Below are positions 28,532-38,939 of a DNA stretch of 64,000 nt, piece by piece. Both the position numbers and the translations under genes were made by a program. The DNA comes from Marinobacter xestospongiae (lineage in GTDB: Bacteria; Pseudomonadota; Gammaproteobacteria; Pseudomonadales; Oleiphilaceae): the NCBI RefSeq assembly GCF_023156385.1, contig NZ_JAKZAK010000012.1, forward strand, positions 87,687-151,686, given 5' to 3'. The notes below the pieces were generated by a model. It was given only the letters and a program-made list of their open reading frames with translations, had not been told where the DNA came from and made no database searches. Positions within the stretch are counted from its first letter, which is position 1. The number at the start of each line of letters is the position of its first letter.

Positions 28532-29257
28532 TCATAGTTTGAATTCGTTACCGAGGTAAACTTCCTTGACCTGTTGGTTGGCCAGGATGTCCTCGGACGA
28601 GCCGGAGGCGATGATGTGGCCGCCGCTGACGATGTAGGCGTTCTCGCAGATATCCAGGGTTTCGCGCACGTTGTGGTCGGTGATCAGTACGCCGATGCCC
28701 TTATCCCGCAGGTGGCGAATGATCTGCTTGATGTCACTGACCGAGATGGGGTCGACACCGGCAAACGGTTCGTCCAGCAGGATGAAGGCCGGCTCCATCG
28801 CCAGTGCGCGGGCGATCTCCACCCGCCGGCGCTCGCCCCCGGACAGGGCCATGCCCAGGCTGTCGCGGATGTGGGTGATGTGGAACTCCGCCAGCAGGTC
28901 CTCCAGTTTTTGCTCGCGGTCAGCGCGCTTGAGGTCACTGCGGGTTTCCAGAATCGCCATGATGTTGTCCCGCACGCTCAGCTTGCGGAACACCGAAGCT
29001 TCCTGGGGCAGGTAGCCAATGCCCTTGCGGGCACGGCCGTGCATCGGTAAGGGAGTGATGTCCTGGCTGTCCAGGGTGATGCGTCCCTTGTCCGACGGTA
29101 CCAGGCCGACGATCATGTAAAAGCAGGTGGTCTTGCCGGCGCCGTTAGGCCCCAGCAGGCCGACAATCTCCCCGCTGCGGATCTCCAGGGAGACGTCGAG
29201 GACTACTTTCTTCTGCTTGTAGCTTTTTGCCAGGTTGCTGGCGCGGAGCACTGCCAT
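28532..29257 (-). CDS. lptB: LPS export ABC transporter ATPase LptB
   Basis: Cytoplasmic ATPase of LptB2FGC, which extracts LPS from the inner membrane. It has 241 residues: Walker A GPNGAGKT at 36-43, signature [15 protein letters not shown], Walker [13 protein letters not shown] and the H-loop ITDHNVRET. It lies 12 bp after lptA in the run kdsD-kdsC-lptC-lptA-lptB. The permeases LptF and LptG are not in this window. Confidence 0.97.
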   Translation of the reverse strand: MAVLRASNLAKSYKQKKVVLDVSLEIRSGEIVGLLGPNGAGKTTCFYMIVGLVPSDKGRITLDSQDITPLPMHGRARKGIGYLPQEASVFRKLSVRDNIMAILETRSDLKRADREQKLEDLLAEFHITHIRDSLGMALSGGERRRVEIARALAMEPAFILLDEPFAGVDPISVSDIKQIIRHLRDKGIGVLITDHNVRETLDICENAYIVSGGHIIASGSSEDILANQQVKEVYLGNEFKL

Positions 29258-29269
29258 CTTGGTTCCTGT

Positions 29270-29818
29270 CTAGTTGCTGTCGCCCTGGGCGCGGCCGCGG
29301 GGCTGGATGACCATTTCCACCCGGCCCTCGCCATTGCCGCCGTTATCGCCCTCCGCCGTCACCACCCGATTGCGGGTGTCGTAGAGAATGCGGTTGCCGC
29401 GGAACAGGTTGCCGGACTGCTCAATCATGGCGTTGCGCTCGAACGTCAGCTGGCTTTCGGTGGCGTTGTAGATGATGCGCTCGGCGCTGGCCTCGGTGGC
29501 GGCGGTCTGGCCTGCGGTTGCCTGGGAGTAGCGGGCGGGGGTGCCGGTGGCCTCAATGCGGCTCAGGCCCTGGTCGTCCCGGTATAGCACCACCTTGTCG
29601 GCGCTGAGGCGGGTGCCCTGCTGGGCAACCACGACATCGCCGGTGTAGGTGGCCACGCCTTGGCTGTCATCCAGGCGGGCGTGGGCGGCGTTGACGGTGA
29701 TCGGGGCGTCGGAGTCCAGATCAAAGGCCGCCGCCGGGGATGCCAGCAGCACGCTGGCAAGGACGGCTGTGCACGTGCGGCTCAGTCGCTTAAGGGGTCG
29801 GGTTTGGGGCAGGCTCAT
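29270..29818 (-). CDS. lptA: LPS transport periplasmic protein LptA
   Basis: Periplasmic bridge protein carrying LPS from LptC to LptD. It has 182 residues with a signal peptide ending near LASPAAA, then the OstA-type beta-jellyroll (ITVNAAHARLDD, ATYTGDVVV). Its start overlaps the 3' end of lptC by 29 bp, a compact arrangement that suggests translational coupling. The C-terminal tail is glycine-, asparagine- and arginine-rich. Confidence 0.93.
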   Translation of the reverse strand: MSLPQTRPLKRLSRTCTAVLASVLLASPAAAFDLDSDAPITVNAAHARLDDSQGVATYTGDVVVAQQGTRLSADKVVLYRDDQGLSRIEATGTPARYSQATAGQTAATEASAERIIYNATESQLTFERNAMIEQSGNLFRGNRILYDTRNRVVTAEGDNGGNGEGRVEMVIQPRGRAQGDSN

Positions 29819-30389
29819 AGTGTCCTTCTACCTTTGACGTCAGTTCCAGCACCCGGTCGTCGATCCAGGCGGTCATACCGGTGGCACGGGTAGTGCCAAA
29901 CGCGTCTGTGAGGGTGACGGGTGCATTGGTGTGTACGGTGCGGCTGCGGTTGTCCAGCGTCAAGTGTTCGGTGCTCAGGGTGGCGGCCTGGCCGTCTTGG
30001 AGCGGTCGGGTGACAACCACATTGCCGTTGAGCGAAAGCTGGCCGGTTGCCTGGTGAAAGTCGCCACGCCGGGCGGTGAGTTGCCAGGGGCTGTCTGATG
30101 GCTGATCCTGGAGAATGGCCTCGGGTTCCACCAGGGTGGCGCGTTCACTGGTTTCAAACTGCTCGATGCGGGGGCTGCTGAGGCGAATGGCGAGATCGCC
30201 ATTACTGTCGAAGGAGCGATAGTCGCCATTGATCACAAAGCCGTCCGGTTCGCTCGGGCCGCGCAGCCCTTCCGCTTGAAGTGGCTCCGGTGGCTGGTCA
30301 GAGCGCCAGAGCAGGGAAGCCAGCACCAGCGCACAGGTCAGCAGCGCCAGCGAGCGCACCTTGCTATTGAATAGCAGGGTATTGAGCAT
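29790..30389 (-). CDS. lptC: LPS export protein LptC
   Basis: Bitopic inner-membrane protein that receives LPS from LptB2FG and passes it to LptA. It has 199 residues, with a transmembrane helix at about 10-28 and a periplasmic jellyroll beginning around INGDYRSFDSNG. The ATG at 30389 shares one base with the kdsC stop (TGATG) and gives the sequence MLNTLLFNSKVRSLALL; an 11-codon longer frame within kdsC was rejected. Confidence 0.92.
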   Translation of the reverse strand: MLNTLLFNSKVRSLALLTCALVLASLLWRSDQPPEPLQAEGLRGPSEPDGFVINGDYRSFDSNGDLAIRLSSPRIEQFETSERATLVEPEAILQDQPSDSPWQLTARRGDFHQATGQLSLNGNVVVTRPLQDGQAATLSTEHLTLDNRSRTVHTNAPVTLTDAFGTTRATGMTAWIDDRVLELTSKVEGHYEPAPNPTP

Positions 30390-30946
30390 CAGGCGGTCGG
30401 CTCCAGATAGTGGGCCAGGCACTGGTCCAGCTGGCCCTGGGCTGCGAGGATCAGGTCGCAGACTTCCCGCACCGCGCCGGCGCCGCCCGGCACCGTGGTG
30501 CAGTGGTCGGCGTGCTGGCGCACATACCAGTGGCCGTTTGGTACCGTCAGGCCCAGGCCGGCGTGCTGGATGGCGGCCAGGTCGGGCAGGTCATCTCCCA
30601 TATAGGCAATGTGCGCCGCCGGCATCTGCAATTGGCCGGCCAGCTCCCTCAGGGCGGTGAGTTTGTCCTCCCGGCCCTGCATCAGGTGGGGAATGCCCAG
30701 GCTGTTCATGCGTCGTTCGGTGAGCGGCGAGCTGCGACCGGTGATGACTGCAACGGTCACGCCGGCCTGCATCAGCAGTTTGATGCCGAGGCCGTCGAGA
30801 ATGTTGAAGGCCTTGAGTTCGTCGCCCTCGGCGCTGAACAGCAGGGTGCCGTCGGTCATGACGCCGTCGACGTCCAGGGCCAGCAGGCGGACGTCGGCGG
30901 CCCGGGCCATCAGTTCAACAGGCCAGGTGGGTGCTTGCGTGGTCAT
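30389..30946 (-). CDS. kdsC: 3-deoxy-D-manno-octulosonate 8-phosphate phosphatase
   Basis: HAD-family phosphatase releasing KDO from KDO-8-phosphate, for LPS inner core synthesis. It has 185 residues; the nucleophile and acid/base aspartates are D25 and D27 in LALDVDGVMTDG, the second motif is VITGRSS, and the metal-binding MGDDLPD follows. The stop/start overlaps with both neighbours (kdsD upstream, lptC downstream) are one base each, so the three genes are translationally coupled. Confidence 0.96.
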   Translation of the reverse strand: MTTQAPTWPVELMARAADVRLLALDVDGVMTDGTLLFSAEGDELKAFNILDGLGIKLLMQAGVTVAVITGRSSPLTERRMNSLGIPHLMQGREDKLTALRELAGQLQMPAAHIAYMGDDLPDLAAIQHAGLGLTVPNGHWYVRQHADHCTTVPGGAGAVREVCDLILAAQGQLDQCLAHYLEPTA

Positions 30947-31914
30947 CAGATTACCCCCGCCCGCAGCAGGTCATGCATGTTGATGGCGCCGGTCAGTTGG
31001 CCGTCACGGTTGACCACTGGCAGAGCGTTGATCTTGAGTTCTTCCATGATGTTGAGGGCCTCGGCGGCGAGCTGGTCGTCGCGAATGGTCTTGCCGTTGC
31101 GGGTCATGACGTCGGCAATCGGTGTCGCGTGAATGTCCACCGGGCGATCCAGGGTGCGACGCAGGTCGCCATCGGTGAAGATGCCACTGAGTCCGCCCTG
31201 GCCGTCGATGACGGTGGTCATGCCCAGTCCCTTGAGGGAGATTTCCAGCAGCGCGCCGCTGAGCGGGGTGTCTTCGCCCACCCGGGGAATGCGTTCGCCG
31301 GTATGCATGATGTCACTGACCCGCAGCAGCAGGCGACGACCGAGGCTACCGCCGGGGTGGGAGAAGGCAAAGTCTTCGGCACTGAATCCGCGCCGATCCA
31401 GCAGTGCTACGGCGAGGGCGTCGCCCATCACCAGTGTGGCGGTGGTGCTGGAGGTGGGGGCCAGTCCCAGGGGGCAGGCTTCCTGATCGACGCTGATGTC
31501 CAGGTTGGCTTCGGCCTCCCGTGCCAGCACCGAGTCGGTGTTGCCGGTCATGCTGATCAGCGGCGCGCCCATGCGCTTGATCAATGGCAGGATGGTGAGC
31601 ACTTCACTGGTGTTGCCGGAGTTCGAGATTGCCAGTACCACGTCCTGTCCGGTGATCATGCCCAGGTCACCGTGGCTGGCTTCGCCGGGATGAACATAGA
31701 AAGCTGGAGTGCCGGTGCTGGCCAGGGTGGCTGCGATCTTTTTGCCGATGTGTCCGGATTTTCCCATGCCGGTCACCACCACCCGGCCCTGGCAGGCCAT
31801 GATGATTTCGCAGGCAAGGGTAAACGATTGGTCAATCCGGTCGGTGAGGGCGTCGATGGCGTCGCGTTCAATGGCGATGGCCTGTAGGGCGGCGTCCCTG
31901 AAACTGCTGGTCAT
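30946..31914 (-). CDS. kdsD: Arabinose 5-phosphate isomerase KdsD
   Basis: Converts ribulose 5-phosphate to arabinose 5-phosphate, the first committed step of KDO synthesis. It has 322 residues: SIS domain with the VVTGMGKSGHIGKK segment (about 45-60), then two CBS domains in the C-terminal third. First gene of the kds-lpt run, divergent from mlaF. On the minus strand a TATACT -10-like hexamer lies at 31948-31953, about 34 bp before the start. Confidence 0.96.
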   Translation of the reverse strand: MTSSFRDAALQAIAIERDAIDALTDRIDQSFTLACEIIMACQGRVVVTGMGKSGHIGKKIAATLASTGTPAFYVHPGEASHGDLGMITGQDVVLAISNSGNTSEVLTILPLIKRMGAPLISMTGNTDSVLAREAEANLDISVDQEACPLGLAPTSSTTATLVMGDALAVALLDRRGFSAEDFAFSHPGGSLGRRLLLRVSDIMHTGERIPRVGEDTPLSGALLEISLKGLGMTTVIDGQGGLSGIFTDGDLRRTLDRPVDIHATPIADVMTRNGKTIRDDQLAAEALNIMEELKINALPVVNRDGQLTGAINMHDLLRAGVI

Positions 31915-32038
31915 AATCTGTCCGGGTGTTCTGGCGGATGTGGCGGCAGTATACCACTTTCAGGACTGAGCGAAGTCCGGGGCGGGCTTATTCAGATTAA
32001 CTGATCGTTGCCATCAGGATATTTTTGCGATCCGGCGA

Positions 32039-32067
32039 TTGAGCTTGCGGCAGCCTTGGCATACTGT
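32039..32067 (+). promoter_or_regulatory. mlaF: Candidate promoter of the mla operon
   Basis: TTGAGC (32039-32044), 17-bp spacer, TACTGT (32062-32067), about 42 bp before mlaF in the 195-bp divergent region. The match is moderate: four of six and three of six bases. Confidence 0.35.
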
Positions 32068-32109
32068 AAGCGCCAATCGTTCCAGCTTGGATAGCCGCCA
32101 GATTCTGTC

Positions 32110-32913
32110 ATGGACCCTTCTCCCCACATTGTCCTGGAAGACGTTGTCTTCGCCCGCAACGGTCGCACGATTTTTGACGGTGTGTCGTTGTCGATCCCAC
32201 GGGGGCGAATCTCAGCCATCATGGGCCCCAGCGGTACCGGTAAGACCACCCTGCTGAAAATGATCGGTGGCCAGCTGAAGCCGTCGTCAGGCCGGGTTCT
32301 GGTGGATGGCGAGGAAGTGCCGAAACTGGGCCGCAAGGCGCTTTACCGGTTGCGGGAGACTATGGGGATGCTGTTCCAGAGCGGCGCCCTGTTTACCGAT
32401 CTGTCGGTGTTTGAGAATGTCGCCTTTCCCCTCCGGGTCCACACCCGGCTGCCGGACGACATGATTCGCGATATCGTTCTGATGAAGCTGGAAGCCGTTG
32501 GTCTGCGCGGTGCCCGGGACCTGATGCCGGCGGAGCTGTCCGGCGGTATGACCCGACGGGTCGCACTGGCCCGCAGTATTGCCCTTGATCCGGCGCTGAT
32601 CATGTACGACGAACCCTTTGCCGGCCAGGACCCGATTGCCATGGGGGTCTTGGTGAAGCTGATCCGTGACCTCAATCGCACCATGGGTCTGACCAGCGTT
32701 CTGGTATCCCACGACGTGCCAGAATCTTTCAGTATCTGCCATCACGCCTTCATCATTGCCGATGGCCGGGTGATTGGTGAGGGTACGCCGGACGAGCTGC
32801 GCCAGCATGGCTCGGAGCAGGTGCAGCAATTCCTTCAGGGGCAGCCCGATGGGCCGGTGCCATTCCATTATCCGGCGCCGGATCGGGTCACCGACTGGGG
32901 GGATGTCCAATGA
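32110..32913 (+). CDS. mlaF: Phospholipid ABC transporter ATP-binding protein MlaF
   Basis: ATPase of the MlaFEDB complex that maintains outer-membrane lipid asymmetry. It has 267 residues: Walker A GPSGTGKT at 39-46, signature [16 protein letters not shown], Walker [16 protein letters not shown]-loop VSHDV. It overlaps mlaE by four bases. Divergent from the LPS genes, so both halves of the outer membrane are served from this locus. Confidence 0.97.
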   Translation: MDPSPHIVLEDVVFARNGRTIFDGVSLSIPRGRISAIMGPSGTGKTTLLKMIGGQLKPSSGRVLVDGEEVPKLGRKALYRLRETMGMLFQSGALFTDLSVFENVAFPLRVHTRLPDDMIRDIVLMKLEAVGLRGARDLMPAELSGGMTRRVALARSIALDPALIMYDEPFAGQDPIAMGVLVKLIRDLNRTMGLTSVLVSHDVPESFSICHHAFIIADGRVIGEGTPDELRQHGSEQVQQFLQGQPDGPVPFHYPAPDRVTDWGDVQ

Positions 32914-33692
32914 CGGATGCTCTGGCGAGGCTGGGCCGCTATGGGTTGACGCTGCTGTCGACCTGGGGGCGCGCCGGTCTGTTTCTGTCTGGCGCACTGT
33001 GGGGGGCGCCCGGCCAGAATGGCGGCTTCCGTCTTTTGGTCAAGCAGTTGTATGCCATCGGCGTGCTGTCACTGGCGATTGTGGTGGTTTCCGGTCTGTT
33101 TATTGGCATGGTGCTGGGGTTGCAGGGATACACGATTCTCAGCGACTACGGCAGCGAAGAGGCCATTGGCCAGATGATTGCGCTGACCCTGGTGCGGGAG
33201 CTCGGGCCGGTGGTGACGGCCTTGCTGTTCGCTGGCCGCGCAGGCTCGGCGCTGACGGCCGAGATTGGTCTGATGAAGGCCACCGAACAGCTCGCCAGCC
33301 TGGAAATGATGGGCGTGGACCCGTTACGGCGGGTGGCCGCCCCACGGCTCTGGGCCGGTTTCATCGCCATGCCGGTGCTGGCAATGATTTTTTCTGCGGT
33401 GGGCATCTGGGGCGGCATGCTGGTCGGCGTCGACTGGCTGGGCGTCTATGCCGGATCGTTCTGGAGCAGTATGCAGTCCTCCGTGGCATTCCTGGATGAC
33501 GTGGTCAATGGCTTGATCAAGAGTCTGGTGTTTGGAGTGGTCTGCTCCTGGATCGCGGTATTCCAGGGCTACGATTGTGTGCCCACGTCGGCGGGTATCA
33601 GTGCGGCAACCACCCGCACGGTGGTGTATTCCTCGCTGGCGGTACTGGGGCTGGATTTTGTCTTGACCGCCGTGATGTTCGGCGGCTTTTGA
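32910..33692 (+). CDS. mlaE: Phospholipid ABC transporter permease MlaE
   Basis: Integral membrane permease of MlaFEDB, 260 residues with about five to six hydrophobic helices. It carries the conserved coupling segment [25 protein letters not shown] region and the MMGVDPLRR turn. The start ATG overlaps mlaF; the stop is 18 bp before mlaD. Confidence 0.96.
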   Translation: MTDALARLGRYGLTLLSTWGRAGLFLSGALWGAPGQNGGFRLLVKQLYAIGVLSLAIVVVSGLFIGMVLGLQGYTILSDYGSEEAIGQMIALTLVRELGPVVTALLFAGRAGSALTAEIGLMKATEQLASLEMMGVDPLRRVAAPRLWAGFIAMPVLAMIFSAVGIWGGMLVGVDWLGVYAGSFWSSMQSSVAFLDDVVNGLIKSLVFGVVCSWIAVFQGYDCVPTSAGISAATTRTVVYSSLAVLGLDFVLTAVMFGGF

Positions 33693-33710
33693 GGGGGCTT
33701 TGGGAGCGTC

Positions 33711-34160
33711 ATGACGACACGGACTACGGAAATCCTGGTGGGGCTGTTTATGGTGGCGGGGTGTGCGGCGCTGCTGTTCCTGGCCCTGCAGGTCAGCGGA
33801 CTGGCACCGGGGGCGAGGACCGACACCTACACGGTTTACGCCCGCTTCAATGACGCCGGCGGCTTGTCGGCCCGCGGGCGGGTGTCGATGGCGGGGGTCA
33901 CGGTGGGGCACATCCGCGAGGTGGTGCTCGATCCGGAGACGTTTCAGGCCAAGGCAACGCTGGAGATTGACGCGTCGGTGAAAAACATTCCCAGCGACAG
34001 TTCCGCGATAATACGTACATCCGGATTGCTGGGGGAGCAGTACATTGATATTTCGGTGGGTATTGAGGAAGACCCCATGAAAGACGGGGATGTCTTCTAT
34101 TCAACCCAATCCGCGTTGAACCTGGAGCGGGTAATCAGCAACTTTGCCTCAGGCCGCTGA
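33711..34160 (+). CDS. mlaD: Phospholipid-binding MCE protein MlaD
   Basis: Inner-membrane-anchored MCE protein that forms a hexameric ring through which lipids pass. It has 149 residues: one N-terminal transmembrane helix (about 8-27) and one MCE domain (TYTVYARFNDAGGL; LGEQYIDISVG). It is a little shorter than E. coli MlaD (183), as in Pseudomonas. A 122-bp gap with repeats and a hairpin separates it from mlaC. Confidence 0.95.
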   Translation: MTTRTTEILVGLFMVAGCAALLFLALQVSGLAPGARTDTYTVYARFNDAGGLSARGRVSMAGVTVGHIREVVLDPETFQAKATLEIDASVKNIPSDSSAIIRTSGLLGEQYIDISVGIEEDPMKDGDVFYSTQSALNLERVISNFASGR

Positions 34161-34189
34161 TTGCCTGATGGTTGTGAGGGCCATCCAGA

Positions 34190-34242
34190 ATCAGAGTCGA
34201 TCGATCGATTCGATTCGGCAAGGCTCGGGCTATGCCCGGGCC
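34190..34242 (+). promoter_or_regulatory. Repeat and hairpin in the mlaD-mlaC spacer
   Basis: A run of CGAT/GATC units (TCGATCGATCGATTCGATTC, about 34197-34216) precedes the stem GGCTCGGGC-TAT-GCCCGGGCC at 34222-34242 (one G-U pair). There is no T run, so it is probably an RNA processing or stability element, or a place for an internal promoter, before mlaC. Confidence 0.35.
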
Positions 34243-34282
34243 CAAGGCAAGAAACTAGATTGTTGAAACAAGGGAGTAGGTT

Positions 34283-34930
34283 ATGCAAGTGATGGCGCAA
34301 TCCGTATCCAGATGGACGCTGGTAGTATTGGCGATGATGTTCTCCGTGACGGTCAGTGCCGACGAGGCGCTGCGTCAGTATGTCGATGAGAGCACCCAGA
34401 AGCTGGTGTCCAAGCTTAATGAGGAGAAGGGCCTCTACGACAGTGACCCCGAGGCGTTCTACCAAAATATGGAAGACACGCTGGATGACTTTGTCGATTT
34501 CCGTCGGATCGCGGCGCGGGTGATGGGGCGTTACGCGCGCCAGGCCTCACCGGAGCAGCGGGATGCCTTTGTCGAGAAGTTCAAGCGCAGCCTATTCGAC
34601 AGCTACGCCCAGGCTCTGGTGCAGTCCCAGGATTTCCAGATCGAGATCAAGGAAGCCCAGATCAATCCCAGCAATGACGAGCGGGCGTCGGTGCTGATGG
34701 AAGTCATCACTGCGGAGGGCAACCGGTACCCGGTGACCTACTCCATGTATCGCAAGGAAGGTCAGGACTGGATGATGGAAAATGTCATTGTGGAAGGCAT
34801 CAACATCGGTCTGGCGTTCCGCGATCGGTTCAGCCAGGAAATGGAGCAGAACCGTGGCGATGTACAGGCGGTGATTGACAGCTGGACTGGCGCTGTTGAG
34901 CAATTGGAAAACGAGGCCGCCGGTTCGTGA
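34283..34930 (+). CDS. mlaC: Periplasmic phospholipid shuttle MlaC
   Basis: Soluble periplasmic lipid carrier between the outer-membrane MlaA complex and MlaD. It has 215 residues: signal peptide of about 26 residues ending SVTVSA, then the MlaC/Ttg2D fold (DFRRIAARVMGRYAR; FKRSLFDSYAQAL). An AAGGGAG ribosome site precedes the ATG. The stop overlaps the mlaB GTG start. Confidence 0.95.
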   Translation: MQVMAQSVSRWTLVVLAMMFSVTVSADEALRQYVDESTQKLVSKLNEEKGLYDSDPEAFYQNMEDTLDDFVDFRRIAARVMGRYARQASPEQRDAFVEKFKRSLFDSYAQALVQSQDFQIEIKEAQINPSNDERASVLMEVITAEGNRYPVTYSMYRKEGQDWMMENVIVEGINIGLAFRDRFSQEMEQNRGDVQAVIDSWTGAVEQLENEAAGS

Positions 34931-35304
34931 CCGGAGCCCCTTGTGAACTCACAGGAGCGGGCGGTGCACTGGCGTTGAGCGGTGTGGTCACGCCCGACTC
35001 CGTGCTCGCCCTGCGCCGAGACGGCGACGCCCGCATTCGTCAGGGTGAGGGCCTGCTGGAGCTGGACCTTGCTGGTGTGACCGGCGCCAGCAGTGTGCTG
35101 TTGTCGCTGTTGCTGTGCTGGCAGCGATTGGCAGCGGCGCAACAGCGACCGTTGCGCTATTGTAATGCCCCGGATGACCTCGTAGCGCTGGCAGTCCTGG
35201 GCGGGGTAGATCACTGCCTTGCCGGCCTGCAGCCGGACAGCACGCCTGAACCCGCTACCGATACCGCCAGCCATCCTGCCGATCCCCATCCAGCCGCCGG
35301 CTGA
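34927..35304 (+). CDS. mlaB: STAS-domain protein MlaB
   Basis: Cytoplasmic STAS protein that binds and activates MlaF. It has 125 residues, with a STAS core at about 10-100 (LLELDLAGVTGASSVLLSLLL). The GTG start overlaps the mlaC stop by four bases. The last 20 or so residues form a proline-, threonine- and histidine-rich tail beyond the usual domain. Sequence identity in this family is low; position in the operon supports the call. Confidence 0.88.
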   Translation: MTGAPCELTGAGGALALSGVVTPDSVLALRRDGDARIRQGEGLLELDLAGVTGASSVLLSLLLCWQRLAAAQQRPLRYCNAPDDLVALAVLGGVDHCLAGLQPDSTPEPATDTASHPADPHPAAG

Positions 35305-35329
35305 CCTGCGTTCGATTATTGGGTACAAT
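35301..35329 (+). promoter_or_regulatory. Candidate promoter of ibaG-murA
   Basis: CTGACC (35301-35306), 17-bp spacer, TACAAT (35324-35329), overlapping the mlaB stop codon and 37 bp before ibaG. The -10 matches five of six bases and the -35 four of six, so ibaG-murA can be expressed independently of the mla genes. Confidence 0.5.
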
Positions 35330-35366
35330 TCCCGCCTTGTATTGATTTTCCCCCGAGGACCGTTCT

Positions 35367-35609
35367 ATGGAAGCCCGCGAAGTCGCCGAGCTGGTAAAAC
35401 AGGCATTGCCGGATTGTGAGATTGACGTTCAGAGTGAAGGCAATCACTACCTGGTGGTGGCGGTGGGAGACCGATTTGAAGGTCTGTCGCCGGTTAAGAA
35501 ACAACAGCTGATCTACGGCGCCCTTGAGCAGCAGTTGGCCGAAGGCACCATCCACGCGCTGACCATCAAAGCATTTACTCCCGCTCAATGGGCCGCCCGC
35601 CAGGCCTGA
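35367..35609 (+). CDS. ibaG: BolA-family protein IbaG
   Basis: Small BolA-like protein (80 residues) that works with monothiol glutaredoxins in iron-sulfur handling and is linked to acid tolerance. The conserved C-terminal half is present: FEGLSPVKKQQLIYGAL and HALTIKAFTPAQW. It is encoded directly upstream of murA, as in E. coli and Pseudomonas. Confidence 0.94.
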   Translation: MEAREVAELVKQALPDCEIDVQSEGNHYLVVAVGDRFEGLSPVKKQQLIYGALEQQLAEGTIHALTIKAFTPAQWAARQA

Positions 35610-36902
<1,293 letters not shown>

Positions 36903-36924
36903 CAACAAACAAGCGGAAGGCACA

Positions 36925-37578
36925 ATGACTGACAGCATCACCATCGCCCTGTCCAAGGGGCGTATTCTTGAGGAGACCCTGCCCCTGTTGAAGGAGGCCG
37001 GCATTGAGCTGGTCGACGACATCAAGAAGTCCCGCAAGCTGGTGTTTCCGACCACCGACCCCAACGTCCGTATCCTCATTATCCGGGCCACCGATGTACC
37101 CACCTACGTCCAGTACGGCGGCGCCGATCTGGGCGTGACCGGCAAAGACGTGCTGATGGAGCACGGTGGCGACGGCCTCTACGAGCCGCTGGATCTGAAC
37201 ATTTCCCGCTGCCGGCTGATGACGGCCGGCCCCAAGGGGCAGGAAGCCCCCCAGGGGCGTGTGCGGGTGGCCACCAAGTTCGTCAACCTGGCCCGTCGCT
37301 ATTACGCCGCCCAAGGCCGTCAGGCCGATATCATCAAACTCTATGGCGCGATGGAGCTGGCCCCGATCCTCGGGCTGGCCGATGAGATTGTCGACATTGT
37401 CGATACCGGCAATACCCTCAAGGCCAACGGCCTGGAGCCCCGGGAGCTGATTGAACACATCAGTACCCGCCTGGTGGCCAACCGGGCCTCAATGAAAATG
37501 AAACACGACCGTCTGCAACCCATCATCGAGAAGATGGGCGCTGCGGTGGCCCGTCGCAAAAACGCGGAACCCGCGTAA
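36925..37578 (+). CDS. hisG: ATP phosphoribosyltransferase HisG (short form)
   Basis: First step of histidine synthesis, joining PRPP and ATP. At 217 residues it is the short form lacking the C-terminal regulatory domain. Short HisG normally needs the HisRS-like HisZ subunit, which is not in the window. Motifs include [16 protein letters not shown] and [14 protein letters not shown]. The ATG at 36925 fits; the frame remains open 30 codons upstream into murA. Followed by hisD and hisC. Confidence 0.95.
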   Translation: MTDSITIALSKGRILEETLPLLKEAGIELVDDIKKSRKLVFPTTDPNVRILIIRATDVPTYVQYGGADLGVTGKDVLMEHGGDGLYEPLDLNISRCRLMTAGPKGQEAPQGRVRVATKFVNLARRYYAAQGRQADIIKLYGAMELAPILGLADEIVDIVDTGNTLKANGLEPRELIEHISTRLVANRASMKMKHDRLQPIIEKMGAAVARRKNAEPA

Positions 37579-37610
37579 ACACCAACCACTCCTCACAGCA
37601 GGATTACGTT

Positions 37611-38939
37611 ATGACAGACCTTGCCATTACCCGGTTGTCGGCCGCCCAGGCTGACTTCGATACTGAACTTGCCCGCCTCCTGGCCTGGGAAGACAGTGTG
37701 GACCATCAGGTGAATGAGTCGGTGCGTCATATCCTGCATCAGGTGAGGACCCGTGGGGATGCCGCGGTACTGGAGTTCACCGCGAAGTTTGACCAGGTCA
37801 GCGTGGCGTCGCTCGCGGAACTGGAAATCTCCCAGGCGCGCCTGCAGCAGGCCCTTGAGGCCATTCCCGCCGATCAGCGGGAGGCGCTGGAGCAGGCGGC
37901 AGAGCGCGTCCGCGGGTATCACCAGCGCCAGCGCCAGGACTCCTGGCAATACCAGGAAGCGGATGGCACCGTGCTTGGCCAGAAAGTCACGCCGCTGGAT
38001 CGCGCGGGCCTCTACGTGCCCGGTGGTAAGGCAGCGTACCCGTCATCGGTACTGATGAACGCCATTCCAGCCAAGGTGGCCGGGGTTGCCGAAGTTATCA
38101 TGGTGGTGCCGACGCCGGCCGGCGTGCAGAACGACATGGTGCTGGCGGCGGCGGCCATCGCCGGCGTCGACCGGGTGTTCACTGTTGGCGGTGCCCAGGC
38201 CGTGGCTGCGCTGGCCTACGGTACTGAGACCATTCCGGCGGTGGACAAGATCGTGGGACCGGGCAACATCTTCGTGGCGACGGCCAAGCGAGAGGTGTTT
38301 GGCACCGTCGGTATCGATATGATCGCCGGCCCGTCTGAGATCCTGGTGATCTGCGATGGCGAGACCGATCCGGACTGGATTGCCATGGACCTGTTTTCCC
38401 AGGCCGAACATGACGAGCAGGCGCAATCGATCCTGATCTCCCCGGATGGCGACTACCTGGATCGGGTCGAGGCCAGTGTTCGCAGGTTGTTGCCGACCAT
38501 GGAGCGCGCGGAGATCATTGCCCGTTCGCTGAATGACCGGGCGGCGTTGATTGAGGTGGCCGATCTGGCTCAGGCCGCCGAGGTCAGCAACCGCATCGCG
38601 CCGGAGCATTTGGAGCTGTCGGTGGCCGACCCGGAGGCGCTGGTTGAGGCGATCCGTCACGCCGGCGCCATCTTCATGGGGCGTTACACCGCCGAAGCCC
38701 TGGGGGATTACTGTGCCGGCCCCAATCACGTACTGCCCACATCCGGCACTGCACGGTTCTCGTCGCCGTTGGGGGTCTACGATTTCCAGAAACGATCGTC
38801 GCTGATTGGTTTTTCTGCCGCCGGTGCCAGCGAGATGGGCAAGGTGGCGTCGGTACTGGCCCGAGGTGAAGGGCTGACCGCCCACGCCCGCTCCGCCGAG
38901 TACCGCATTCAGAGCGAAGGAGGGCAGGGCGATGAGTAA
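37611..38939 (+). CDS. hisD: Histidinol dehydrogenase
   Basis: Zinc- and NAD-dependent enzyme carrying out the last two oxidations from histidinol to histidine. It has 442 residues, with the family signature [15 protein letters not shown], the metal-binding region AEHDEQAQS and RIAPEHLEL. It overlaps hisC by eight bases. Confidence 0.97.
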   Translation: MTDLAITRLSAAQADFDTELARLLAWEDSVDHQVNESVRHILHQVRTRGDAAVLEFTAKFDQVSVASLAELEISQARLQQALEAIPADQREALEQAAERVRGYHQRQRQDSWQYQEADGTVLGQKVTPLDRAGLYVPGGKAAYPSSVLMNAIPAKVAGVAEVIMVVPTPAGVQNDMVLAAAAIAGVDRVFTVGGAQAVAALAYGTETIPAVDKIVGPGNIFVATAKREVFGTVGIDMIAGPSEILVICDGETDPDWIAMDLFSQAEHDEQAQSILISPDGDYLDRVEASVRRLLPTMERAEIIARSLNDRAALIEVADLAQAAEVSNRIAPEHLELSVADPEALVEAIRHAGAIFMGRYTAEALGDYCAGPNHVLPTSGTARFSSPLGVYDFQKRSSLIGFSAAGASEMGKVASVLARGEGLTAHARSAEYRIQSEGGQGDE

